Of a stretch of DNA of 64,000 bases, positions 45,226-54,025 are shown piece by piece (within the stretch, counting starts at the first letter, position 1; each line of letters begins with the position of its first letter). Both the position numbers and the translations under genes were made by a program. The notes beneath the pieces were generated by a model, which was not told the DNA's origin, did no database searches, and saw only the letters and a list, made by a program, of their open reading frames with translations. The stretch covers positions 2,208,501 to 2,272,500 of the forward strand of contig NZ_CP069811.1 of the NCBI RefSeq assembly GCF_016894385.1. The letters run 5' to 3'. Origin of the DNA: Cupriavidus oxalaticus. Lineage in GTDB: Bacteria > Pseudomonadota > Gammaproteobacteria > Burkholderiales > Burkholderiaceae.

Positions 45226-46938
45226 TCAGTGCCCGCCGCCACTTTGAGGAACGAATCGCCCCAGCACGTGAACGGACATACCCTTCGCCAGCTCCTCCTC
45301 GCCATAGAAGACCGTGCCCAATTTTTCCTTGCGAAGAAGCGCCGACTCGTCCTCGCTGTGCGTGCGGAGGACAATCTCGATCTCTGGATTCAGCGTCCGG
45401 GCGGTCTCGACCATCTGCCGGACGTAAAGAGGCTCAGGCACCGCGACCACGAGCATTGCCGCGTTTGCGATATGCGCCTGGATCAGGACAGCCGGGTCTG
45501 CGGCATTGCCGGATACGGCTGCATGACCCGACTTCCGCAAGCTTTCCACCAGCTCCCGGTTCTCATCGGCAATCACGAAGGGGACGCCACGCTCTTGCAT
45601 GGCGCTGGCAATCCGCCTCCCGACTCGTCCATAACCGACCAGCACCACCTGGCCCTGAAGGTACTTTCGTTCCGTGCTCGTCGGCAACTCGGCGTAGGGG
45701 TCCCCACGCTGCTCCAGGCGTCGTGCCATGGACGAGCGCGCCAGGATCCATTTCCGGACCGGTTCCACGGCCGCGAACAGTAACGGGTTCAGGGCAATGG
45801 AGATCAGTGCTCCCGCCAGGACGAGACTCATCCCTTCCGCCGGCAGCAGGTTGAGTGACAAGCCGAGGCCGGCCAGGATGAACGAGAACTCGCCGATCTG
45901 CGCAAGGCTGGCCGAAACGGTCAAAGCCGTGTTGAGCGGGTAGCGAAACGCCAGCACAAGGGCAAAGGCGGCGGCCGACTTGCCGAGAATGATGACGGCG
46001 ACCACTGCCAGGACATGCAGCGGCTGTTCCAGCAGGATGCCAGGCTTGAACAGCATGCCAACCGACACGAAGAACAGCACCGAGAACGCATCGCGCAGCG
46101 GCAAGGACTCTTCCGCCGCCCGGTGGCTGAACTGTGACTCGCGCATGACCATGCCCGCAAAGAAAGCGCCCAACGCGAACGACACACTGAAGAGTTCGGC
46201 TGCGCCGAACGCGATGCCAATGGCAGCCGCCACGACGGAAAGCGTGAATAATTCGCGCGAGCCGGTCTTGGCCACCTGCCAAAGCAACCACGGCAATACC
46301 CGCCGGCCGGCGATCAGCATCAACGCGATGAAGGCGACCACCTGCAGCAGCGTCTGAAGAATCGTGACGCCGATGGCCTCCGAGGCCTGTGCCGGCGCAC
46401 TGTTGGAGCCGCCCAGCAGCCCTGCCAGCGGGGGCAGCAGCACCAGCACCAATACCGTGGCCAGGTCCTCGACCACCAGCCAGCCGACGGCGATGCGGCC
46501 GTTCATGGTCTCCAGCACACCACGGCTCTCCAGTGCCTTCAGCAGCACAACAGTGCTGGCACACGACAATGACAGGCCGAATATCAGCCCGCTCCCCCAA
46601 TGCCAATCCCAGGTCCATGCGATCAGCATGCCCAGCACGGTGGCAATCGCCATCTGAACCACGGCACCCGGTATCGCGATTCGCTTGACTGCCAGCAGGT
46701 CTGTCAAGGAGAAATGCAGGCCGACGCCAAACATCAGCAGCATGACGCCGACTTCGGAAAGCTGTGAGGCGAGGTGGACGTCGGCGACAAATCCCGGCGT
46801 GCCAGGACCGATGATGATGCCTGACACCAGGTAGCCAACCAGTGCCGGTATCTGGATGCGCTCGGCGAGGAATCCAAGGATGAGCGCAATGCCAAAGCCT
46901 GCGGCAAGGGTGGTGATGAGAGGCAGGTTGTGGTCCAT
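45226..46938 (-). CDS. ybaL: YbaL-type cation:proton antiporter with RCK domain
   Basis: 570 residues. The N-terminal CPA2 antiporter domain (about 1-390, 12-13 helices) starts LPLITTLAAGFGIALILGFL and has PALVGYLVSGIIIGPGTPGF and EVGVMLLMFGVGLHFSLTDL, near-diagnostic of YbaL/KefB relatives. The C-terminal RCK/TrkA-N domain (about 420-535) has VVLVGYGRVGRRIA binding a nucleotide. It probably exports K+ or Na+ in exchange for protons. The start is the ATG at 46938; upstream in-frame codons to 47046 look untranslated. It converges with the citrate carrier (11-bp gap). Confidence 0.9.
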   Translation of the reverse strand: MDHNLPLITTLAAGFGIALILGFLAERIQIPALVGYLVSGIIIGPGTPGFVADVHLASQLSEVGVMLLMFGVGLHFSLTDLLAVKRIAIPGAVVQMAIATVLGMLIAWTWDWHWGSGLIFGLSLSCASTVVLLKALESRGVLETMNGRIAVGWLVVEDLATVLVLVLLPPLAGLLGGSNSAPAQASEAIGVTILQTLLQVVAFIALMLIAGRRVLPWLLWQVAKTGSRELFTLSVVAAAIGIAFGAAELFSVSFALGAFFAGMVMRESQFSHRAAEESLPLRDAFSVLFFVSVGMLFKPGILLEQPLHVLAVVAVIILGKSAAAFALVLAFRYPLNTALTVSASLAQIGEFSFILAGLGLSLNLLPAEGMSLVLAGALISIALNPLLFAAVEPVRKWILARSSMARRLEQRGDPYAELPTSTERKYLQGQVVLVGYGRVGRRIASAMQERGVPFVIADENRELVESLRKSGHAAVSGNAADPAVLIQAHIANAAMLVVAVPEPLYVRQMVETARTLNPEIEIVLRTHSEDESALLRKEKLGTVFYGEEELAKGMSVHVLGRFVPQSGGGH

Positions 46939-47324
46939 GGGTGCGCGAAGCGAGACGGAAGATGGCCAAGGGGGGAAATTGTAACGGGCCAGCCCGACGA
47001 GCACTGCTGAACAATTTCCTGAAGATGCCCCGGCACTCCTTGGCAAGCCGCCATCAGGCCAGGCCTTCGCTCGATAATCGCCCCCCTCGTTGCCGGTGGC
47101 CCCGATGTCCGGAGGTACGGGGGCAAATCACGTCAGACGATAGTCCCACTTTGAGAGCGTCCGCGAAGGCAACGCTACCCGTCACTTCCTTCAAACGCCT
47201 GGAAAAAATTACGCATGACGCCTCCTGTCGGCAATAGCTCCGTTGACGGGAGGCGCGAGACCGGCCAGGCATGCTCGTTGCAACATCCTTAGCGTTCGTC
47301 AACCCCGCACCATGGGAGCACAGC

Positions 47325-47756
47325 ATGCAATCACAACCTCACATCCCCGCAGGCGCGGAAATCATAGGATCCGGCATAGGCGATGGGCCAGGCCCGCAAG
47401 TGATGGCTGCGTCGAGCCTCGACGGCACCACCGCATACTCGTCGGACGGTCAAGACGTGGGCAAGATCTCCGAGATCATGCTTGACGTCCCGCATGGGCG
47501 CATTGCCTATGCAGTGCTGACCACCGGTGGCTTTCTCGGTATCGGCAACAGGCTGCACGCAATTCCGTGGAGCGCCCTGATGATGGACACCGACGAGAAG
47601 TGCTTTCGGATTGCCATGACGGCAGAGCGGATCAAGACGGCGCCCGGCTTCGACAAGGACAACTGGCCGAGCATGGCCGACCCCCAGTGGGGCGTCTCGG
47701 TGCACGAATACTATGGTCGCGAACCCTACTGGGGAAACCGGCAAGAAACACGCTAA
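47325..47756 (+). CDS. PRC-barrel domain-containing protein
   Basis: 143 residues from the ATG at 47325 (GGGAG seven bases upstream). The PRC-barrel fold fills about residues 25-110: YSSDGQDVGKISEIMLD, GRIAYAVLTTGGFLGIGNRL and HAIPWSAL. These small soluble domains occur in photosynthetic reaction-centre H subunits and RimM, and as stand-alone stress-related proteins in Burkholderiales. Function unknown. It ends 58 bp before the insertion sequence, so its 3' neighbourhood was changed by that insertion. Confidence 0.87.
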   Translation: MQSQPHIPAGAEIIGSGIGDGPGPQVMAASSLDGTTAYSSDGQDVGKISEIMLDVPHGRIAYAVLTTGGFLGIGNRLHAIPWSALMMDTDEKCFRIAMTAERIKTAPGFDKDNWPSMADPQWGVSVHEYYGREPYWGNRQETR

Positions 47757-47780
47757 GCCCGGGCACCACCACTACTGTCA

Positions 47781-47798
47781 TTCCCGCGCAGGCGGGAA
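47781..47798. terminator. Hairpin after the PRC-barrel gene
   Basis: TTCCCGC-N4-GCGGGAA, a 7-bp perfect stem 24 bp after the stop codon. The surrounding GTCATTCCCGC...GGCGGGAACGACGG is the type of small palindromic repeat scattered through betaproteobacterial genomes. There is no T-tract, so it could be a REP-like element rather than a terminator. Confidence 0.5.
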
Positions 47799-47805
47799 CG
47801 ACGGT

Positions 47806-47814
47806 GGTTAACTG
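47806..47814. repeat. Left copy of 9-bp target-site duplication
   Basis: GGTTAACTG, identical to 49291-49299, directly abuts the left end of the insertion sequence. A 9-bp duplication is what IS50-like elements make. Confidence 0.9.
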
Positions 47815-47833
47815 CATCTCGTTATACAGATCT
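47815..47833. repeat. Left terminal inverted repeat of the IS
   Basis: CATCTCGTTATACAGATCT. Shares its last seven bases (CAGATCT) with the IS50 inside end. The transposase stop codon begins at its last base. Confidence 0.88.
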
Positions 47834-49164
47834 CACAGCTGTTCGGCGCGTAAAGCCTGCAAAGTTTGAGCGGCGACCATGACCTGCTGCAAGCCAAGCC
47901 AGATGGTTTTGACGCCTGGTTCACCATCGCCCCTGCGGCCCAGGAAACCACCGAGCGATGCAATCAGGCGAATCATTTGATTGAGCGTAGGTGGCGTCTG
48001 GGGCCGCGGCTTCTTCGACAGCAGATAGGTCCCTCGTATCTCATCGGCGTCGAAGAACAGCGACGCATCAAGATCAGGACACGTCCTGCCCAGGCGCATC
48101 AGCCGCGCAATGCGCCATGAGATCACCATGTACAGCACCAGCGCCCGTTCGACGCGATCCATCTGCGATAGCTGCAAGGCCTCCACCTTGCAGGCGTTCT
48201 TCAACACATGGAAGAACAGCTCGATCTCCCATCTGGCCCGATACCAGTCGATGAGCTCAATCACCGCATCCAAGTCTTGCGCTTCTCGGTTAGTCAGCAA
48301 GCGCCACACCACCGGCTTCACGCCGGCCGGGGCGCCGCATTCCTGGGCCACCAGGCAAGTGAGCGCCAGACCGTTCTTGCCCGGCAACCTCACGCGCTGG
48401 GCGCGCAACTCCTGTTTGACTTCACGTGCCTTCTGGCCGGCACGTCCGGGCAGGATGAAGGTAATCTCCCCGAGCGCTTCACTTGCTTCCACCGCCTCCC
48501 ACAGCTTGCCCTCGGCCCCAAGGCTGCGGTTGTGTTGCGAACGAATCAACCAGTCTGCAGGATGACCCAACTCCTCGGCTCGCTGCATCAGCGCAGCGAT
48601 GTCGCCTTCACGATCCGTTACGTAGACCAGGCGGGTCTCTGGCAGCGTGCCCGCCTGCTCAGCCACGCGTTCATAGCTTTCAATCCACCGCACGCTCTCC
48701 TTGATGCCGCCGCGCTCTCCGTTCGCATCCCGCAGCTCGCGTGCCCACATCCAGGCGTCCACAACCCCCAATGGCTCCCGATCCGGCGTCACCGCGTAGG
48801 TCGGATGCAGATAGATCCCTCGCTGCGCTTCGTAGCTCAACGGTCCCGCGCCTTCCATCTCCTGACCGTTGAAGTCCAGTTCGGTCGTATCGGCAATACA
48901 CAGCACCACCGGAAATTGCCCCATGCGCTCAGCCGTACGCTCCCAATGCGGCTGCATCAGGTCTCGCCATTCGATCTCTTCGTTGCCGAGAAAGCGGTAA
49001 GCCGCCATGGTCTCGCCCCAGCCGTCGCAGGCGCTCGGAATGCTTGCCGTTGGCATGGCTGCAAACCGCTTGAGCAGCGCCTTCGCTCGCCGATCCCGTC
49101 TCGGATCGCCCAGATCCAGCGTTTCAAATTCCTCGTCCACCCATGCCCCCGACTCGTTGCCCAT
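47833..49164 (-). CDS. IS4 family transposase (IS50/Tn5-like)
   Basis: 443 residues from the ATG at 49164; a TTG at 49182 would add six. The N-terminal Tn5-type DNA-binding domain is about residues 8-70 (WVDEEFETLDLGDPRRDRRA, GWGETMAAYRFLGN). The DDE catalytic core has Asp in IADTTELDFNG near 92, Asp in VTDREGDIA near 190, and Glu in the YREK signature YRARWEIELFFHVLK near 320. The C-terminal part resembles the Tn5 dimerisation domain. Full length and undisturbed, so probably active. Cut-and-paste transposition of the element is its role. Confidence 0.93.
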   Translation of the reverse strand: MGNESGAWVDEEFETLDLGDPRRDRRAKALLKRFAAMPTASIPSACDGWGETMAAYRFLGNEEIEWRDLMQPHWERTAERMGQFPVVLCIADTTELDFNGQEMEGAGPLSYEAQRGIYLHPTYAVTPDREPLGVVDAWMWARELRDANGERGGIKESVRWIESYERVAEQAGTLPETRLVYVTDREGDIAALMQRAEELGHPADWLIRSQHNRSLGAEGKLWEAVEASEALGEITFILPGRAGQKAREVKQELRAQRVRLPGKNGLALTCLVAQECGAPAGVKPVVWRLLTNREAQDLDAVIELIDWYRARWEIELFFHVLKNACKVEALQLSQMDRVERALVLYMVISWRIARLMRLGRTCPDLDASLFFDADEIRGTYLLSKKPRPQTPPTLNQMIRLIASLGGFLGRRGDGEPGVKTIWLGLQQVMVAAQTLQALRAEQL

Positions 49165-49271
49165 TTGCTCTGGAAAATCCAAGAGTAAACGCCATTCCGA
49201 GCAGGTTTACAACAGTCATATCGTCCAGTTCCGTCAACTTCTGGCGGCCAGGGCGGCGATCGCGCGCCTCG

Positions 49272-49290
49272 ACTTATGTATAACGAGATG
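49272..49290. repeat. Right terminal inverted repeat of the IS
   Basis: Read inward (minus strand) CATCTCGTTATACATAAGT. Twelve of 19 positions agree with the IS50 outside end, including TTATACA-N-AAGT. It lies 107 bp upstream of the transposase ATG. Confidence 0.88.
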
Positions 49291-49299
49291 GGTTAACTG
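49291..49299. repeat. Right copy of 9-bp target-site duplication
   Basis: GGTTAACTG, identical to 47806-47814. The following 125 bp to the next gene are AT-rich and show no gene. Confidence 0.9.
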
Positions 49300-49424
49300 A
49301 ACGGCATTACCGCCATAACGGTGCCTTCAATGGGAAATTTCAATGAATGAAGAACGATAATTATGCCAAATATCTGCACTTCAAAAAATTGAAACTTATT
49401 TAAATCAGATTTTTTCCTGTTGCC

Positions 49425-50369
49425 CTACGCGAACAATGCGAAATTTCCCGCCCGGGCGGGCTCCATTCCCGGAGACACGCGTCGAACACGTTCCACAGTA
49501 TGGCCAACAGCCGCGTCGGCGGGCAACCTGCTCCGCTGGTGCGGCTCCGGCAAGCGCACCGGCTGCGCCGACGCTGCGTGGTCGACGGCATCGAGATCGA
49601 GGCAGTGCTTGAAGTCGCTCGCCGCCAGGCGCATGCCCAGAAACTTGCCAAACGCATCCAGCTGAACCTGCGACGTCATGCCGGCGCTGCCACCGATAGC
49701 CGGGCAGATAATCCACGTCGTTCCGTCCTTGGTGAAGAGGCGCAAGCGCCTGACCTGGTCTGCTGGCTGCAGTGCATGCTCCTCGCTGGTGAGCCCGTTC
49801 AGTGAGAAGGCGTGGATGTATTCGTCGGCATGGCGATGGCTCAGGCAAATGACCGCCTTCGGGCGCCAGCGGGCACGCGTCTTTTCGAGGAACCGGAAGC
49901 GTTCACCATGTCGGCACAGATCCAGGTAGCGCGACTGCGGGATCAGTTCAGGCTGACCTCGGAATGCCTTGGACCAGGTCGTGCGCCCGTCGACCTGGGC
50001 AGGCAGGGGAAACAGGCTGAGCCTGAACTCGGCACCCCGTGGCGAGTAGAGATGGCGCCGGTAGTATTGTTCCCAGTCGTTGTCCCCGAGCCGGACGCGC
50101 AGCGCCTCAGCGCGTGCGGCGGCCATGATGCGTGCAATGCACTGATGGCCGAACCACTTGCCCATGTCTTCCCGGTGCTGGCTGCGGAACACGGCGTCCC
50201 AGGCTGGCGGTGCCATACGCGGTTGTAGCGGTGCGGCCAGCGGCTCCGACCACGCCGGGCTTCTGTCGCAAATCCAGACGGGAGCCCGTGGATTGCCTCC
50301 CTCCATGCCAACGTAGGAGGCAAAGTAACGATCGAGTTCCTGGCGCGCGAACACCTGTGAATGCTGCAT
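49425..50369 (-). CDS. Conserved hypothetical protein, paralogue A (GMEGGNP family)
   Basis: 314 residues from the ATG at 50369; a further ATG-like codon at 50408 adds 13. I do not recognise a named family. It is clearly a paralogue of the protein at 54282-55127. Shared blocks are YFASYVGMEGGNP, WSKAFRGQPEL, RYLDLCR, VICL--RH-D, LQPADQ and DGTTW-ICPA. The order (Gly-rich loop after a strand, a central PKxVICL strand, a late CPA loop) resembles a uracil-DNA-glycosylase-like fold, but the usual catalytic residues are not evident. Its last 45 or so residues, rich in Pro and Arg, have no counterpart in the paralogue and may be a changed 3' end. Confidence 0.72.
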   Translation of the reverse strand: MQHSQVFARQELDRYFASYVGMEGGNPRAPVWICDRSPAWSEPLAAPLQPRMAPPAWDAVFRSQHREDMGKWFGHQCIARIMAAARAEALRVRLGDNDWEQYYRRHLYSPRGAEFRLSLFPLPAQVDGRTTWSKAFRGQPELIPQSRYLDLCRHGERFRFLEKTRARWRPKAVICLSHRHADEYIHAFSLNGLTSEEHALQPADQVRRLRLFTKDGTTWIICPAIGGSAGMTSQVQLDAFGKFLGMRLAASDFKHCLDLDAVDHAASAQPVRLPEPHQRSRLPADAAVGHTVERVRRVSPGMEPARAGNFALFA

Positions 50370-51025
50370 GTTATCCCTTGCTGCTTGGTGGGACCCCCAA
50401 ATATTCAATGCCGCAGCATGCCGGCACCTCTGGGGCGCACGTACTGCCGTGGTCTTTTACAAATCTTTATCCGCAGACAGGATGCGAAAGCGTCAGTGCG
50501 CCGTCGCGAGCGGCATGCTTGCGCCGATTGGATCTTTTCCAATGCCCTGAACGGCCTGCTTGAATGATGGAAACAGGCTCGCACTCGCATGCGGTGCGGC
50601 CTGCCTGAAATCCAGTCGTGGGGCTGCTGAAAGCAATCTCGGCCCGCACAGAAACTGTGAGCCTGCGTTATCCCGTAGCCGGGATAATTTTTGTTTTCAG
50701 GTGATGTTTGCCATGGAGGAAACAGCCCTCCTGGCATCGCACGCTTGGCGCTGACTGCTGCCAAGGATTAATTGATATTTATCCCGACCGTGCAACCTCG
50801 CGACTTTCATTAAATTGATTTGTATATATATATCTTTTATCGATTGTGATCATTTTAACCAAAGCTTCCTGATTTAGGAATTTCAATCTTCTAAGGTCTG
50901 ACATAAGTGGCTCTGCTGCGCTGCAATATTTCAGGAGTTCTCTGTTTTCGATCCCCTCACCGGAGGGGATCGAAATGTCGCGGCGATCCCTGGAAATTAC
51001 GGGCAACTGTCACCTGGACTCAAGC
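50370..51025. other. AT-rich spacer without a recognised gene
   Basis: Six hundred and fifty-six bases. The centre, roughly 50760-50930, is strikingly AT-rich for this genome (for example TTTGTATATATATATC around 50818). A 75-codon reading at 50779-51006 (minus) uses a TTG start and contains the hairpin at 50946-50975, so I do not call it. The left part may hold the promoter of paralogue A; the right holds the terminator-like hairpin of the outer-membrane gene. Confidence 0.6.
50946..50975. terminator. Perfect 13-bp hairpin downstream of the outer-membrane protein gene
   Basis: TTTCGATCCCCTC-N4-GAGGGGATCGAAA, a perfect stem with an ACCG loop, 50 bp past the stop codon at 51026 (minus strand). 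The outer TTT/AAA makes a short T-run possible on either strand, so it could be a bidirectional terminator. A protein-binding palindrome is an alternative. Confidence 0.6.
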
Positions 51026-52147
51026 TCAAAACCCGGAGAAGCGAATGCCGATCGAGCCGTAGCCGTAGTATCGATCCAGCTTGCCCGCGGTCGTCGCGTT
51101 ATAGAGGAATGGGATGGTGCCGACGAAGTTGTACAGCGACGCCTGGCCGCGCAGGAACACTTCCACGTTTTTCACCACCGCATACGACAGCTCCAGGCCC
51201 AGCGTATGGTTGGAGCGGATCGGCGAGTTGCCATAGGCTTGCGCACGGCTATCGACATTGCTGCGCAGCAGGTATTGGAACTGGTATCCGAGCCGCGCCG
51301 CGAAGCGCTCGTACTGCCAGCGCCATGACCCGCCCAGGTTCAGGTAGCCGGCCGTGTAGTTGAAATCCTCGTTGAAATTCAGCCCGAACTGGCTGGCGTC
51401 GACCGAGAATGATGCCGACTGGAGCGTGGCGTTGCCCACGTTGCACGGCGCGGCCAGTTGGCCATTGGCGAGGTTGTCGGAGCCGATAGCAACATTGAAG
51501 TTGCAATTGCCTCGCTGCAGGCGGGTATTGATGCTGTCGATGGTCACGCGGCTGATGCCGAGCCCGATGAAACCAGTGAGCTGGCTGCGCTCGGTCAACT
51601 CGCCGGAGAAGATGACGTCGGCCTGGGCCTGGACATCATTCGCGTTATTCACAGTGAGGCTGTTGAACGTCGTATTGCGAACCATCACTGGCGAAGAGCG
51701 GTTCAGGCTGCCGGCGTGATCTCCCCATAGCGAGAAGCGCAGCATGATGCGATCGCGGGCACCGGCCTCCGCCAACGGGTCATAGTGCATCGCCAGCATC
51801 CAGGTATCGATCTGGTTGTGGTCTTGCCCGTAATCGATGCCACGCCGCCAGTAGGTGGCCGATCCCGACCAGTGCGGCGAGAACTTGTAGCCCAGCATCA
51901 GCTTGCCACCACGATAGTCGCCGGCGTTGTCCGACACGGGACCCTGCCGCCCGCGCAGGTTGAAGATATCCACGTTGCGATCGACCATGTCGTAACTGGC
52001 CTCCACACGCACCGAGGTGAACTCCCCGGTGGCTGGCTCGGCTTGCATGAACACATCGTCCGGCGCGGCACTGGCCGTACCCGCGCACGACAGGCCCAGC
52101 ATCACGGCGCAGGCGTGGTTCAACCGGCGCTTGCGAATCCACTGCAT
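51026..52147 (-). CDS. Probable outer-membrane beta-barrel protein, function unknown
   Basis: 373 residues from the ATG at 52147, with GGAG 6 bp upstream. The N-terminal signal peptide (ACAVMLGLSCAGTASA, mature APDDVFMQ) is followed by alternating-residue strands typical of a barrel: EASYDMVDRNVDIF, GGKLMLGYKFSPHWSGSATYW, YFQYLL-like and GLELSYAVVKNVEVFLRGQ. The final strand YYGYGSIGIRFSGF ends in Phe, the usual signal for outer-membrane assembly. Two Cys near 195 and 215 may form a loop disulphide. It follows the lipoprotein gene by 174 bp on the same strand. It resembles GSU2204/MtrB-like porin-family barrels only loosely; role unknown. Confidence 0.78.
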   Translation of the reverse strand: MQWIRKRRLNHACAVMLGLSCAGTASAAPDDVFMQAEPATGEFTSVRVEASYDMVDRNVDIFNLRGRQGPVSDNAGDYRGGKLMLGYKFSPHWSGSATYWRRGIDYGQDHNQIDTWMLAMHYDPLAEAGARDRIMLRFSLWGDHAGSLNRSSPVMVRNTTFNSLTVNNANDVQAQADVIFSGELTERSQLTGFIGLGISRVTIDSINTRLQRGNCNFNVAIGSDNLANGQLAAPCNVGNATLQSASFSVDASQFGLNFNEDFNYTAGYLNLGGSWRWQYERFAARLGYQFQYLLRSNVDSRAQAYGNSPIRSNHTLGLELSYAVVKNVEVFLRGQASLYNFVGTIPFLYNATTAGKLDRYYGYGSIGIRFSGF

Positions 52148-52222
52148 AGAAAACTCCGAGGCCACTGGGCAAGCCTCATGCATGGCGCGCTCCGGAGGAG
52201 GCGCCCGGCGCAGACAAGAAAA

Positions 52223-52275
52223 CCCCGGTCACCCTTGGCATTGCCTTGATGAGACACGCGTCCGGATGACCGGGG
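52223..52275. terminator. Inverted repeat between lipoprotein and outer-membrane genes
   Basis: CCCCGGTCA (52223-52231) and TGACCGGGG (52267-52275) form a 9-bp perfect stem with a 35-nt loop, 46 bp past the lipoprotein stop. It may reduce read-through into the outer-membrane gene. No T-tract on the minus strand, so only partial termination is likely. Confidence 0.4.
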
Positions 52276-52321
52276 GGCTCGGCCTTCCCCATCCGGGCGG
52301 AAGGCACCACCTACGCGTCGG

Positions 52322-54025
52322 TCACGGGTTGAGCGTGACCGTGGTCTTGAGGCCGTCGCCGACCACCATCTCGGCGTCGGTCTTCACCAGTGCCGTCTTG
52401 GCGAACGCCACGCCGTCGTTGACCAGCATGCCCAGCCTCACATCCCTGCCGGGAGCACCAGTGGTTGTCGCAAACGTCACGGGGAGCGAGCTGGTCGCCT
52501 TAGGCGTAAGCGCGTCAACCTGCGCCTGGCTCAGCGCACCGGCAGACCTGAGCTTGCCGAGGAACACCGTGAACGGCAGGTTCAGCGAGCCGCCGTTGGC
52601 GCTGGAAAACAGGCTGTCGGCAGCGTTATTGGTCAGGCTTGCCGCGGCAGACAGGTTGCCGCTGATGCGGAACGAATAAGCGGTATTGGCAGGCACTACG
52701 GCATCCACCAGTTGCGGCCCGTTGAACGTCAGCGCCACGTTCTCGATGATGACATCGACCTGATTGCCACCGTAGGTGTAGCTCAGGCCGGCGCGAACTT
52801 GCGACGGACGGCCGTTGAAAGCGTCACCATCCTGCGTCAGCGCAACCTGGATCGCGCCAAGCGTGCCACCCGTGGCCGAGATCGCGTCGGTGATCGGATA
52901 ATTCGCCCCGTTGATCGTCAGGTTCGACAGCACCAGGGAGTTCCTCAGCCGGACCGCGTCCGCCACCTTGTTGATTGCGCCAGCATCCACCGCGCTGCCC
53001 AGGCCCGTCGCTGCCTGCAGGATCGCTGCGGTATTACCGGTCGACACTGCATCACCGAGTCCGGCCAGCCCGGTCGTGTTCGATGCATCCGTCAGCCCAC
53101 CAGTCGTCACCGCCTGGACCAGCGCCGTGGTCGTCGTGGACTGGGCACTCCCGGTCACGACGTTGATCGATCCGCTCTCTGTCAGGGCGGACAACGTCCC
53201 GGCGGGGCTGCTACGCAGGTCGACGTCCTCCAGCGCCGTGTTGACGCTTGTCACCTGGCTCGTGATCACCGGCGCAGCCAGTGCGGCCACATTGGCTGCC
53301 ACGGCGCCGATGTCCGACTGCAAGCCGGCGGGCAGGCCGGACTGGGCGTTCTGTACTGCGCTGGACACCACGTTCGTAACCAGCGCGGTGCTGGTCAGAT
53401 CCGCCGTGCCTGGCGCGCTCGCCACGGCGCTGGCGACCGCCTTGGAGGCCGCTGCGGCGGTATCCGCGGGAGTCAGCGTGCCACCCGCGCCCAGGCCCGT
53501 CAGCGTCTTGGCGACGTGGTCGACCAGTTGCTGTACCACGACTGCTGCCCGCAGCGCGGCCGCGTCCTGCATCGGGTCGAGCGTGCCCAGGTCCTTGCCT
53601 GCCAGACCGAGTCCCGCTGCCAGAGGTGCAACCTGGCCCGAGCCGAGCTGGACCGCCAACGTGGTGAGCGGCGATACCACCTGTATCACGCCCTCCCTGA
53701 AATCCTGCGCCGGTGCCTGCAGCATCCCGGTGAACGGCTGGTTGGTACCGATATCGGTGCCGCCGGTCACTCTCAGCGCGCTCTTCGTGCACCCTGCCGG
53801 AAAGGTAAAGTCCCCGGTTGCATTCGTGAGCACGGTCTTGTTGTCGCAATCGAGGAAGGTGACAGTCGAGCCGGACAGGTAGAAGTCCACCGCCTTTCCG
53901 CTCACGGTGCCGGAAGGCTGGGAAGGCGGGGGCGAATCGTCGCCGCCACCGCCGCAGGCCACGAGCGTCGCCGCGGCGCCTGCCATGATGCCGAGAATGA
54001 AGATGTTCCGGGTTTTGGTTTGCAC
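52322..54025 (-). CDS. Large putative lipoprotein with Ser/Thr/Ala-rich body
   Basis: 567 residues using the GTG at 54025, preceded by CAGGAGAG; a longer reading to 54208 lacks a ribosome site. The signal peptide ends in a lipobox LVAC with Cys24, followed by GGGGDDSPPPSQP, a linker typical of Burkholderiales surface lipoproteins. The next part (about 40-95) has a small carboxypeptidase-regulatory-like fold (GKAVDFYLSGSTVTFLDCD, TNATGDFTFPAGC). The body is rich in Ala, Ser, Thr and Val with few charges, and the C-terminal 170 residues look beta-rich. Function unknown. It precedes the outer-membrane barrel, suggesting an envelope pair. Confidence 0.8.
   Translation of the reverse strand: MQTKTRNIFILGIMAGAAATLVACGGGGDDSPPPSQPSGTVSGKAVDFYLSGSTVTFLDCDNKTVLTNATGDFTFPAGCTKSALRVTGGTDIGTNQPFTGMLQAPAQDFREGVIQVVSPLTTLAVQLGSGQVAPLAAGLGLAGKDLGTLDPMQDAAALRAAVVVQQLVDHVAKTLTGLGAGGTLTPADTAAAASKAVASAVASAPGTADLTSTALVTNVVSSAVQNAQSGLPAGLQSDIGAVAANVAALAAPVITSQVTSVNTALEDVDLRSSPAGTLSALTESGSINVVTGSAQSTTTTALVQAVTTGGLTDASNTTGLAGLGDAVSTGNTAAILQAATGLGSAVDAGAINKVADAVRLRNSLVLSNLTINGANYPITDAISATGGTLGAIQVALTQDGDAFNGRPSQVRAGLSYTYGGNQVDVIIENVALTFNGPQLVDAVVPANTAYSFRISGNLSAAASLTNNAADSLFSSANGGSLNLPFTVFLGKLRSAGALSQAQVDALTPKATSSLPVTFATTTGAPGRDVRLGMLVNDGVAFAKTALVKTDAEMVVGDGLKTTVTLNP

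Larger units (their letters stand above)
47815..49290. mobile_element. IS4-family, IS50-like insertion sequence (1476 bp)
   Basis: Bounded by imperfect 19-bp inverted ends (left 47815-47833, right 49272-49290; first 14 bp identical, 16 of 19 overall) and a perfect 9-bp direct repeat GGTTAACTG on both sides. It encodes one transposase on the minus strand. The two ends differ as in IS50: the left, next to the transposase stop, finishes in AGATCT and contains GATC like the inside end; the right finishes in ATAAGT, like the outside end ACAAGT. Everything needed for mobility looks intact, so insertion is probably recent. It lies between the PRC-barrel gene and an AT-rich spacer and interrupts no recognisable gene. 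Confidence 0.93.

Noticed and set aside
47781..47814. CRISPR-like or att-site repeat near the insertion sequence
   Set aside because: Only a single REP-like hairpin and the 9-bp target duplication are present; no repeat-spacer series or integrase gene is visible.
50779..51006. Possible 75-residue minus-strand gene in the AT-rich spacer
   Set aside because: It needs a TTG start without a ribosome site, contains a perfect 13-bp hairpin in its coding part, and shows no recognisable domain.
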